This document shows positions 14,342 through 21,945 of a DNA stretch of 29,522 nucleotides, piece after piece; position 1 is the first letter of the stretch; each line of letters begins with the position of its first letter. The position numbers and the translations under genes were made by a program. This stretch comes from PNMQ01 sp964478775. GTDB lineage: Bacteria > Pseudomonadota > Alphaproteobacteria > Paracaedibacterales > CAIOTO01. Where the stretch lies: the NCBI GenBank assembly GCA_964478775.1, contig CAYZJC010000022.1, positions 1 to 29,522 on the forward strand, in the 5' to 3' direction. Below the pieces are notes generated by a model. The model worked only from the letters and a program-made list of their open reading frames with translations. It did not search any database and was not told the origin of the DNA.

Positions 14342-16780
14342 TTAAATTAGCGTTCTAGGTGATGTTCCACGTTCATCATGCAGTGCTGCTGAGCTTGCAT
14401 TCAAGTGAAGATGTGGGTCACGCTTGATGCCTTCATATTCAGACTCTAGCTCTACAGGCTCTAAGGTGCGTGTTAGCGTGAGAGGTAAGACTTCGTCCAT
14501 ATGCTTGACTGGAACAATGTCTAAATTTTCTTTAATATCTTGGTCAATCTCCACCAGATCTTTTGCATTGTCAAAGGGAATGATAATTGTCTTAATACCC
14601 GCACGATGCGCTGCTAACATTTTTTCCTTAAGGCCACCAATTGGCAACACTTTTCCACGCAACGTAATTTCCCCTGTCATCGCAACGTCTTTGCGAACAG
14701 AAACACCTGTTAGCGCTGAAACAAGAGACGTACATAATGTAATACCAGCAGAAGGTCCATCTTTGGGGATAGCACCTGCAGGAACATGAATATGAATATC
14801 CATCTTTTCAAAAACAGACGATTTGATACCAAATGTATGTGCCCTAGACCTTATATAGCTTAATGCGGCTTGGGCAGATTCTTGCATCACATCCCCAAGT
14901 TTACCAGTAATCTTGACATTTCCTTTACCTATGCAAGTACTTACTTCTATGGAAAGAATATCCCCTCCAAGTTCTGTCCACGCAAGACCTGTTGTGGTTC
15001 CAACCTGATCTTCATCTTCAATTTGGCCGTAATCGAATTTACGAATTGAAAGATAGTCTGATAAGTTTTCTGTCGTAATGACAACTTTTTTCAAAGCCGT
15101 GACCTCTAACTGACGAACGGCTTTTCGTGCCAGCTTTGCAATTTCACGCTCCAAATTTCTAACACCAGCTTCCTTTGTGTAATATCGAATAACATCTAAC
15201 CAAACCCCATCAGCCACTTTAAATTCTTTTGCCGTTAAACCATGCAATTTCATTTGTTTTTTTAACAGGTGTTTTTCAATAATATTGAGTTTTTCAACTT
15301 CTGTATAGCCAGATAAACGAATGATTTCCATACGGTCTAATAAAGGTTGAGGCATATCTAATGAATTTGCCGTCGTAATGAACATCACATCCGATAGGTC
15401 GTAGTCAACTTCAATATAGTGGTCATTGAATGATTGATTTTGTTCAGGGTCTAAAACTTCAAGCAGAGCAGAAGCAGGGTCGCCTCGCCAGTCATGACCC
15501 ATTTTGTCTATTTCATCCAGCAAGAAAAGAGGGTTAGAACTTTTTGCCTTTTTCATACCCTGAATGATTTTTCCAGGCATAGACCCCATGTATGTTCTTC
15601 TGTGACCTCTAATTTCAGACTCATCTCTCACACCACCAAGGGACATACGCACATAAGTACGACCAGTTGCTTTGGCAATAGATTGTGCGAGGGACGTTTT
15701 ACCAACCCCGGGTGGACCTACAAGGCACAAAATCTGACTTTTGACTTTTCCAAGTCGAGATTGAACACATAAATATTCCATGATGCGTTCCTTAACTGTC
15801 TTCAGTCCATAATGGTCAGCATTTAAAACATTTTCCGCTCTAATCAAGTTTTTCTCAACAGCAGCAGGTTGTTGCCATGGTATGCTCACAAGCCAGTCAA
15901 TATAATTTCTCACAATAGCAGCTTCTGCAGATGTGCTATGCATCAATTTTAGTTTTTTGATTTCAGCGTCTATTTTTGTTGCAACTTCAAGTGGTAAATC
16001 AAGCTTCTTTTTTTTCTCTTCAAGTTCACTGATATCATCTCGCGGTTCATTCGTGTCATGAAGCTCTTTGTTAATCGCTTTAAGCTGTTCATTTAAATAG
16101 TAGTCACGCTGTGTTTTTTCCATTTGTTGCTTGACGCGTGATCTGATTTTGCGTTCAACATCTACAATTGTAGCTTCGCTTTGCAGGTACAGCAGAACTT
16201 TTTCAAGACGTTCGTTTACGTTGGAAATTTCTAACAGCTCTTGCCTTGCAGGTATCTTAAGTGAACAGTAAGCGGCGATTGTGTCTGCCAGCTTTGAAGG
16301 GTCTTCTATTCTTAAAATGTTTTCAAGCACATCTGCTGGAATTTTTTTGTTTTGCATTATAAACTTTTCAAACTCTTGAAGACAAGTTTTCATCAAGGCT
16401 TCAAGCTCATCATCAATTTGCAAAACTTCCACATACTGGTCAACATCAGCTTTTAAATGATTGTCTTTTTCAACAACTTTGATTGCTTCAATGCGTTGAT
16501 CTGCTTGTATAAGTAACTTTACATTGCCGTCAGGCAGACGCAAAAGCTGCAACAATGTACCCATAACACCAACACGATGCACATCATTTGGTTCAGGAGT
16601 TTCAATCTTTGCATCCTTTTGTAAAAATAATGCAATTTGTTTATCAGATGATTCGATACACTCTTCAAGCGCAGAAATTGACTGATCGCGCCCAGCATAT
16701 ATAGGCACAATCATATGCGGAAATATGACAATGTCACGTAACGGAAGTACGGGTATGAGTTTTCTTTTAGTGTTTTTCAT
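14342..16780 (-). CDS. lon: Lon, ATP-dependent serine protease
   Basis: This is an 812-residue Lon of normal length. An N-terminal substrate-binding domain (PVLPLRDIVIFPHMIVPIYAG) and coiled-coil region are followed by an AAA+ module with Walker A GPPGVGKT (355-362) and Walker B LFLLDEIDKMG (about 418-428). The C-terminal protease domain has catalytic Ser677 in KDGPSAG and Lys720 in GGLKEK. It degrades misfolded and regulatory proteins in the cytoplasm; in Caulobacter it degrades DnaA, CcrM and SciP (recalled), which fits its place between dnaA and ctrA, although this may be coincidence. AAGGGG ten bases before the ATG supports the start. It diverges from ctrA. No clear sigma-32 promoter was found. 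Confidence 0.98.
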   Translation of the reverse strand: MKNTKRKLIPVLPLRDIVIFPHMIVPIYAGRDQSISALEECIESSDKQIALFLQKDAKIETPEPNDVHRVGVMGTLLQLLRLPDGNVKLLIQADQRIEAIKVVEKDNHLKADVDQYVEVLQIDDELEALMKTCLQEFEKFIMQNKKIPADVLENILRIEDPSKLADTIAAYCSLKIPARQELLEISNVNERLEKVLLYLQSEATIVDVERKIRSRVKQQMEKTQRDYYLNEQLKAINKELHDTNEPRDDISELEEKKKKLDLPLEVATKIDAEIKKLKLMHSTSAEAAIVRNYIDWLVSIPWQQPAAVEKNLIRAENVLNADHYGLKTVKERIMEYLCVQSRLGKVKSQILCLVGPPGVGKTSLAQSIAKATGRTYVRMSLGGVRDESEIRGHRRTYMGSMPGKIIQGMKKAKSSNPLFLLDEIDKMGHDWRGDPASALLEVLDPEQNQSFNDHYIEVDYDLSDVMFITTANSLDMPQPLLDRMEIIRLSGYTEVEKLNIIEKHLLKKQMKLHGLTAKEFKVADGVWLDVIRYYTKEAGVRNLEREIAKLARKAVRQLEVTALKKVVITTENLSDYLSIRKFDYGQIEDEDQVGTTTGLAWTELGGDILSIEVSTCIGKGNVKITGKLGDVMQESAQAALSYIRSRAHTFGIKSSVFEKMDIHIHVPAGAIPKDGPSAGITLCTSLVSALTGVSVRKDVAMTGEITLRGKVLPIGGLKEKMLAAHRAGIKTIIIPFDNAKDLVEIDQDIKENLDIVPVKHMDEVLPLTLTRTLEPVELESEYEGIKRDPHLHLNASSAALHDERGTSPRTLI

Positions 16781-16983
16781 AACTTAACAACCCCTTTTAG
16801 CTTTAGATATGTCTTAGAACCTATATCGACTCCAAGTAGATGTTAACACGTTTTCAGCGAACAAAAAATCTTCTTTATAACCTTTGATTAAGATTTTTTT
16901 TAATTGAAATAATGTTTCAAATCTCGAGATCACCTGATTTTAAGGGAATCTCACCTTTTAATTTGCCAAGAGTACTCTTGTGA

Positions 16984-16999
16984 TTAAGACTTCTTTAAC
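16984..16999 (+). promoter_or_regulatory. Candidate CtrA binding site upstream of ctrA
   Basis: TTAA-GACTTCT-TTAAC matches the full CtrA consensus TTAA-N7-TTAAC exactly. It ends 11 bases before the TATACT element, i.e. in the -35 region, where CtrA-activated promoters usually carry it. This suggests autoregulation of ctrA (inference from the Caulobacter paradigm). Confidence 0.6.
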
Positions 17000-17010
17000 A
17001 ATTGTGGGCA

Positions 17011-17016
17011 TATACT
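17011..17016 (+). promoter_or_regulatory. Probable -10 element of ctrA
   Basis: TATACT follows the CtrA box. No good -35 hexamer is present at 16-18 bases upstream, as expected of an activator-dependent promoter. Confidence 0.4.
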
Positions 17017-17157
17017 ATTCACATAGAGAAAGGTGCAGGCAACAGATCTTAGATATTTTTCCTCAAATAAATTTATCTAAAATTTTAGGCTTTTTCTGTT
17101 CTACTTTATAAAAAAAATTGTTAAAGTTAATTGTATGGGTGTTTAAGGAGTCAGATT

Positions 17158-17865
17158 GTGCGAATTTTACTGATTGAGGATGATTCAGCTACATCAAGAA
17201 GCATTGAGGCTTTGCTTAAGTCTGAAGGCTTTGTTGTAGATACAACAGATCTTGGTGAAGATGGTTTGGGTATTGGTAAGTTGTATCAATATGACATCAT
17301 TATTTTAGACTTAGTGTTACCAGACATTGATGGGTTTGAGGTTTTAAGAAGACTTCGTGCTTCACAAGTTAAGACACCTGTATTAGTGTTGTCAGGGTTA
17401 AGTGAAATAGATGACAAAGTTCGCGGCCTCGGGTTTGGAGCGGATGATTATCTAACAAAGCCATTTAACCGTGTAGAATTGCTAGCACGTTTACATGCGA
17501 TTGTCCGCCGATCTTGTGGGCATGGTGACTCAACCATTCGCACTGGAAAACTGACGGTCAATTTACAAAATCGTACAGCTAGTGTTGGTGATGAAACCAT
17601 CAACCTAACGGGCAAAGAATATGCAATTTTGGAATTGTTGTCATTAAGAAAAGGCACAACCCTTACAAAGGAAATGTTTTTAAATCACCTTTACGGCGGA
17701 ATGGATGAACCAGAACTAAAAATTATAGATGTCTTCATTTGTAAGCTTCGTCGCAAAATTAGCGAAGCTTTAGGTGATGACAGCTGTATAGAAACAGTAT
17801 GGGGAAGAGGTTATGTTTTACGTGACCCTCTTGCCGGAGAAGAAGAATCTCAACATACTGCCTAA
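17158..17865 (+). CDS. ctrA: CtrA, cell-cycle master response regulator
   Basis: This 235-residue OmpR-type regulator has a receiver domain with acidic pocket EDD (residues 7-9), phosphoacceptor Asp51 (IILDLVLPD) and Lys101 (DDYLTKPF). A winged-helix DNA-binding domain follows, with a nearly invariant stretch from about residue 150 to 190 (LTGKEYAILELLSLRKGTTL and GGMDEPELKIIDVFICKLR) that is diagnostic of CtrA. It starts at GTG 17158, with AAGGAG seven bases upstream; the frame is open back to a TTG at 17131, but CtrA proteins begin with M/V-R-I/V-L-L-I-E-D-D. The C-terminal tail AGEEESQHTA differs from the Ala-Ala degron of Caulobacter CtrA, so ClpXP control may differ. It is monocistronic and followed by a terminator. 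Confidence 0.96.
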   Translation: MRILLIEDDSATSRSIEALLKSEGFVVDTTDLGEDGLGIGKLYQYDIIILDLVLPDIDGFEVLRRLRASQVKTPVLVLSGLSEIDDKVRGLGFGADDYLTKPFNRVELLARLHAIVRRSCGHGDSTIRTGKLTVNLQNRTASVGDETINLTGKEYAILELLSLRKGTTLTKEMFLNHLYGGMDEPELKIIDVFICKLRRKISEALGDDSCIETVWGRGYVLRDPLAGEEESQHTA

Positions 17866-17901
17866 AGCCTTAAAAAAAGTTAAGTGTCAGTTACAAAGAA
17901 G

Positions 17902-17925
17902 GAAGGGCTTGTCCCTTCTTTTTTT
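17902..17925 (+). terminator. Intrinsic terminator of ctrA
   Basis: GAAGGG, a 5-base loop and CCCTTC form a stem followed directly by a run of seven T, 37 bases after the ctrA stop. Confidence 0.85.
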
Positions 17926-17952
17926 ATGCATTCGACTTTCATTACGACAATC

Positions 17953-17982
17953 AAAAAACGCAACACCTACAAAAGTGTTGCG
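17953..17982 (-). terminator. Intrinsic terminator of rpmB
   Basis: On the minus strand CGCAACAC, an 8-base loop and GTGTTGCG form a perfect 8-bp stem followed by six T. It lies 31 bases after the rpmB stop and back-to-back with the ctrA terminator. Confidence 0.9.
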
Positions 17983-18013
17983 CAAATCTCTTTCAAACAA
18001 AGATGCGTATCAA

Positions 18014-18304
18014 TTACACAGCTGCAGCTTGACGTGAAACAATTACTTTTTTAAGAGCAAGTAATTCAGCACTGAGTTTTGAATTTTGTGTATTGAGCAC
18101 GTAGCCGTCAATACCGCCGTGAAATTCAATTGTCTTTAAACCACGAGTCGTCATGCGCATGTTCACAGGGCGACCCAATGTTTCGCTAACCATTGACACA
18201 TTTTGCATATTAATGTTGAACTTACGACGTGTTTTGTTGTTCGCATGGCTAACATTGTTACCAGACATCACTTTTTTACCTGTGATCGGACAAATCTTTG
18301 ACAT
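18014..18304 (-). CDS. rpmB: Ribosomal protein L28 (bL28)
   Basis: This 96-residue protein of the 50S subunit begins MSKICPITGKKVMSGNNVSHANNKTRR, the standard L28 opening, and continues with FNINMQNVSM, VNMRMTTRGLKTIEFHGGIDGYV and an Ala-rich end. Only one of the zinc-ribbon-type cysteines (Cys5) remains, as in many alphaproteobacterial L28 proteins. It is monocistronic, with its own promoter (18381-18410), a hairpin in the leader (18331-18354) and a strong terminator. It is separated from rpmG, its frequent partner. Confidence 0.96.
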   Translation of the reverse strand: MSKICPITGKKVMSGNNVSHANNKTRRKFNINMQNVSMVSETLGRPVNMRMTTRGLKTIEFHGGIDGYVLNTQNSKLSAELLALKKVIVSRQAAAV

Positions 18305-18330
18305 AATAAAGTCTCTTTCTCATCATCTTA

Positions 18331-18354
18331 TAGATTCGTCGCACGATGAATCTA
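18331..18354 (-). promoter_or_regulatory. Hairpin in the rpmB leader
   Basis: TAGATTCGTC, loop GCAC and GATGAATCTA form a 10-bp stem (with one G-U pair on one strand) between the rpmB promoter and start codon. No T run follows on the minus strand, so it is not a terminator. It could be a regulatory or stability element of the L28 mRNA (inference). Confidence 0.45.
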
Positions 18355-18380
18355 TTTCTAAAATTTGTTAATTTATCATG

Positions 18381-18410
18381 ATTATACCCTTGAAAAGCGG
18401 CCCAAGTCAA
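18381..18410 (-). promoter_or_regulatory. Promoter of rpmB
   Basis: On the minus strand TTGACT (18405-18410), an 18-base spacer and a perfect TATAAT (18381-18386) lie about 77 bases before the rpmB start. This is one of the best promoters in the window. Confidence 0.8.
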
Positions 18411-18622
18411 TTAAAGATTTCAACTTGCAAACAACAAAATGCCATCATTGAATGCATTTATCAATCTATACAAAACATCATCATTTCTGACACATCCTAC
18501 ACTAGATAAAATTTTAAATAATATTGATAATTTATATTTATCATATTTTCATTTGACCCCTTGACAAATCAGCAAATAGAACTTAACTATGTAATATAAT
18601 ATCTTAACAATGAATTTTATAC

Positions 18623-21448
18623 ATGCACTATAAAGCAACTTTATTTTCCGATGTGCGCAGTTTTCCAAAATATTATTTCTTATTTAGAAGGATAGTAAGT
18701 TTTATTTGTACCTTTGCGTACATAAGTGAATCAACCATGCAAGTTTTTGCGATGGATAGAGTAAGCAGTATACAAAGTAACTCGTTTAGCGATTCAGACT
18801 CTTCAAGCTTTAATGCCCATTTTAAACATTTAATGAACCAGATAGATGATCATGATGACACAAACTCAAAAAGAAGCTCCGTGGACGGTTTTTATTCAGA
18901 GCACTCAGACTCTTATGCTGATAGCGAACATGAATGGGCAGTCATCGTAAAGGAAAAAAAAATACACCATCAATTATCTGAGGACAATATTAAAAATACA
19001 AATGAAGAAATAAAATTTAGATTCCCATATATAGATGATAGCTCAAGCAATGATTCAATAAAAGCAGAATTGCAAGAGTCAGCAACGAACGCAATTGCAG
19101 CTCCAGAACAAGTATCACAACTTATTATCCCGACTTTTCTTCAAAAAACCAACCCTCATAATTTGGGCATAGAAATACGCCCCTCGCAGGTCGCCCCTCT
19201 TGAAATCATGCAAGAAACCGGCATAACGAATATAAAGGCCACAGCGCCAAGAAGGACACTCAGGCAGATGGCTGCGCCCATTGTTGCCATGCAAAAATTA
19301 ACAAACATAAAAAGGGTGGAACCGGTCATGACTAATGTTCAATTACACCTTACCCTGCTAAATGACCTGCAAGCTAAAAATAAAATTTCACCTATCATGG
19401 AAAGTCCAACACATCGTTCCTCAAGCATTTCAACGCATCACTCACCAAGGTCTTCAAAACACATTTCCCCTATTGACCTCCAACAAGACTCTAACAGCAC
19501 ACATTCCGACGAAGATGACTTAGAAGCACAAGATAACTTGAATTATCTAAATGATTTTGAAGCATATATGAAGCATAATTTGACGAATAGCTGGACATAT
19601 AAAGATTATGCTCTCGTTGTCATTCCAGTTATACTTTCAGTCTTAATGACCTATGGTTTTCAATTAAATGGCATGGGGGAAGCACATGCTGAAACTAAAC
19701 TATGGGATAGTTCCGCCATGTTTTCTTATGCAACGACTAAAATTGGATTTGAAGCCTATTTCGCAAATACAAATTTTAAAGACAGAGTAGATCTATTCAC
19801 AAGCGTACTAAGTATATATCACATGGTTTTTCTTCCTTTTTACGTTTTGTCGCGCCTTGAGGGTTTGTTCGCTTACGTAAAGGACTACCATGCTGAAAAA
19901 AATATCAAATTCAAAATTAATTCGTCTATCAATGGTTTGTATAATGGTGCGGTTGTATCAGCTGCACTTGCAACAGGTGCATCAGTCGCAACAGTTTTGT
20001 ACAAAAACACCAACTTTACGACAAATGACAACGAAACAGCAAATACACTTATACCGTACGCATTTGCTTTTTATACCCTTGATGCATTTTTACGGTATGT
20101 GATTGACAAAAACGCTAAACTCTCTTATCTGCGTAGCTATTTTTACGATAACAGTCAGACCAGAGCAGCAAGAAGTGACTTAAAAAAACTATTAGACCGC
20201 TCACTGCAAAAAATTGTTACCCTAAAAGATGATGTATTAAATGAACGTTATAATGCCATTTATGATCACAAACGAGAACAGTCAAGTGAATTTCCAGGTG
20301 TAGACACCTTTCAAGAATTTGTGGATCTTGGGAAAATCACCAAAACTCGCCGTACATCCATGAGACGCACAACAATTGAAGAGATTCATAAAAAAAAGTT
20401 TAACATTAAAACATTTTTGAAAAAAAATTGGACTTATATTTTAGGGGGATTCATTGCCAGTATAGATAGCTACATTGCATATAGAAATATTGTTAATATG
20501 ATTGATCGCACCTGGCAAGACAACTCTTCTGACAACCAAAGTGCTTTGCCAAACTTCTCGCAAGGCGCAAACCTTGCTTTATGGCAAGCCAATTATCAAT
20601 ACTTTCGCAAAAACACGCATGATCTTCCCATTTATGACGAAGTGCTACCCGACTGGTGTACGCAATGCCGTGAAGCCACTAGATATACGACAGGAAACAT
20701 TACAGAAGGTGGAACTTATAAATTTCACGAACAAAATTGCCCCGGGATTATAGGCCGCTTATTTGAATGGAAGTCAAGTGAAGATGACTGGGACCATACC
20801 CCAACACAATGTCATTCCATGTATAATCACATTGAGGGTTATTTTTTAGAAAATGCGGACCTGGCAGCTGATGATACCGTTACACAAGAGGCTCAACAAA
20901 ACCCCTTTACAACTAAAGGAATATTCGCACGTATCATTGGTGTCCTGTACGCAGCTTTTAAATTTCAATATATTCTTTTCAACGTTGATGCAGCAGGCAC
21001 TCGAATAACGCAGACCTTTTCAAAGTCGCAAACACAAATTTTACCCGGTAAACGACATATTATTTTCAACAGCATAACACTCTTGAATGCTTTAATCTTT
21101 GCTGGCATTCGTGCAACAGGTGACGCAGTGGTCGCTTGGTCAGTTCTACAAAATGACAACCTAACAACAAGCCTCAGTTGGACCATAATTGCTTGTCGTG
21201 GAATTGCAGCATCAAGCAACTACTTTGTGGATGCAGATGACACTTTTACACGTGTCCCTGGGAAAATTCACGCTGCATATCTACACACCAAGCAAATCTT
21301 ATTAAACGGATTAGGCTATGAAACAACAGAGGACGCCTTTGAACATGTGATGTCTGATCGCATTATTGACAAAATTAATCAATTGAAAGACATTGTGAGC
21401 ACCATGCCAAGTGAAATGGTGATAGCGCTTCGCAGATGCGTTAACTAA
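18623..21448 (+). CDS. Large multi-spanning membrane protein with Ser-rich N-terminal third, unknown function
   Basis: This is a 941-residue protein I do not recognise. Residues about 1-43 look like a long signal peptide or anchor (RRIVSFICTFAYISES then QVFA as a possible cleavage site). Residues about 45-330 are low-complexity, rich in Ser, Asp and His (SDSDSSSF; RSSSISTHHSPRSSKHISP) and probably disordered. From about 335 there are seven or eight hydrophobic segments (e.g. YALVVIPVILSVLMTYGF, GAVVSAALATGASVATVLY, YILGGFIASIDSYIAYRNIV, GIFARIIGVLYAAFKFQYILF). A hydrophilic loop carries four cysteines at 679, 682, 706 and 730, starting with CTQC, spaced 23 residues apart after the first pair. 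The ATG lacks a clear ribosome site. It is not in an operon. A lineage-specific envelope or secreted effector role is possible, without proof. Confidence 0.7.
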   Translation: MHYKATLFSDVRSFPKYYFLFRRIVSFICTFAYISESTMQVFAMDRVSSIQSNSFSDSDSSSFNAHFKHLMNQIDDHDDTNSKRSSVDGFYSEHSDSYADSEHEWAVIVKEKKIHHQLSEDNIKNTNEEIKFRFPYIDDSSSNDSIKAELQESATNAIAAPEQVSQLIIPTFLQKTNPHNLGIEIRPSQVAPLEIMQETGITNIKATAPRRTLRQMAAPIVAMQKLTNIKRVEPVMTNVQLHLTLLNDLQAKNKISPIMESPTHRSSSISTHHSPRSSKHISPIDLQQDSNSTHSDEDDLEAQDNLNYLNDFEAYMKHNLTNSWTYKDYALVVIPVILSVLMTYGFQLNGMGEAHAETKLWDSSAMFSYATTKIGFEAYFANTNFKDRVDLFTSVLSIYHMVFLPFYVLSRLEGLFAYVKDYHAEKNIKFKINSSINGLYNGAVVSAALATGASVATVLYKNTNFTTNDNETANTLIPYAFAFYTLDAFLRYVIDKNAKLSYLRSYFYDNSQTRAARSDLKKLLDRSLQKIVTLKDDVLNERYNAIYDHKREQSSEFPGVDTFQEFVDLGKITKTRRTSMRRTTIEEIHKKKFNIKTFLKKNWTYILGGFIASIDSYIAYRNIVNMIDRTWQDNSSDNQSALPNFSQGANLALWQANYQYFRKNTHDLPIYDEVLPDWCTQCREATRYTTGNITEGGTYKFHEQNCPGIIGRLFEWKSSEDDWDHTPTQCHSMYNHIEGYFLENADLAADDTVTQEAQQNPFTTKGIFARIIGVLYAAFKFQYILFNVDAAGTRITQTFSKSQTQILPGKRHIIFNSITLLNALIFAGIRATGDAVVAWSVLQNDNLTTSLSWTIIACRGIAASSNYFVDADDTFTRVPGKIHAAYLHTKQILLNGLGYETTEDAFEHVMSDRIIDKINQLKDIVSTMPSEMVIALRRCVN

Positions 21449-21460
21449 AAAACAATTGAG

Positions 21461-21492
21461 GGCCCCTGTTTTGACACCATGTTAAAGGGGCC
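21461..21492. terminator. Probable bidirectional terminator hairpin between convergent genes
   Basis: GGCCCCT and AGGGGCC form a 7-bp GC-rich stem around an 18-base loop, in the 51-base gap between the convergent 941-residue protein gene and the Trm112-like gene. A T-rich run follows on the minus strand after a few bases; there is no good T run on the plus strand. Confidence 0.55.
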
Positions 21493-21499
21493 AAACTCA

Positions 21500-21691
21500 T
21501 TAACGAGACTGTGCCATCTCTTTCACATCCTCTAAAAAGCGAGCTTCAGAAATAATCAACACGGGAACGCCCTTATCAATAGGATACGCAATTTGTGCGG
21601 CTTCACTCTTGAGTTCTTTATTTACAGCATCATAGGTGAGCTGCGTTCTTGTAGCTGGACAAACAAGTAAATTTAAAAGTATTTGATTCAT
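21500..21691 (-). CDS. Trm112-family protein (UPF0434/YcaR-like)
   Basis: This 63-residue protein begins MNQILLNLLVCPATRTQLTYD and contains LAYP-type core AQIAYPIDKGVPVLIISEAR, the standard short Trm112-like domain. As in other alphaproteobacteria only one of the zinc cysteines is left (CPATRTQL), so metal binding is doubtful. Eukaryotic relatives activate methyltransferases; the bacterial role is poorly defined. ATG 21691 has GGAG seven bases upstream; an ATG at 21706 is in frame but that same GGAG would then be coding. It converges with the large membrane protein gene. Confidence 0.88.
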   Translation of the reverse strand: MNQILLNLLVCPATRTQLTYDAVNKELKSEAAQIAYPIDKGVPVLIISEARFLEDVKEMAQSR

Positions 21692-21829
21692 ACCGTATCT
21701 CCACATACATCGTTTCTATTTCTAAAGGCTCTTTATACCTATCATAATTCTACACCATTTTAATCATACCTGCTTTTAAAAAATGAACACGCTGCCCACA
21801 TTTACTGCCTTACCATATTGATCTGGCAG

Positions 21830-21858
21830 TTGAAATTTCAATAGAGATATATGATAAT
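21830..21858 (+). promoter_or_regulatory. Promoter of the MHS-type transporter gene
   Basis: TTGAAA (21830-21835), a 17-base spacer and GATAAT (21853-21858) lie about 88 bases before the ATG at 21946. It may also drive mraY-murE-murF-pepP, because no terminator is visible between these genes. Confidence 0.5.
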
Positions 21859-21945
21859 AACGAAATCTTATTCAAATTCAAAAAATACAACTCAGCCCCA
21901 TATTTTCTAATCGCACAACTCATAACGGACATCCCCTACATTATT

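Larger units (their letters stand above)
16781..17157. promoter_or_regulatory. lon-ctrA divergent intergenic region (377 bases)
   Basis: There is no gene here. It holds several dyads: TTGAAA-TAATG-TTTCAA (16904-16920), ATCTCGAGAT (16921-16930), a perfect 14-base palindrome CAAGAGTACTCTTG (16967-16980) and CTAAAATTTTAG (17077-17088), plus a CtrA box at 16984-16999 and a TATACT element at 17011. The long leader before ctrA (roughly 130 bases) could carry further control. Confidence 0.55.
18305..18622. other. Intergenic region between rpmB and the 941-residue protein gene (318 bases)
   Basis: There is no gene here. It carries the rpmB leader hairpin and promoter on the minus strand. On the plus side is an AT-rich run with TTGACC and TTGACA only 8 bases apart (18553-18566) and a perfect TATAAT at 18595-18600. 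The last two are too far apart (28 bases) to form one promoter, so the start of transcription for the downstream gene is unclear. Confidence 0.5.

Noticed and set aside
18561..18600. TTGACA and TATAAT as a promoter for the 941-residue protein gene
   Set aside because: The spacer is 28 bases, far outside the 16-18 range; each hexamer may be coincidental.
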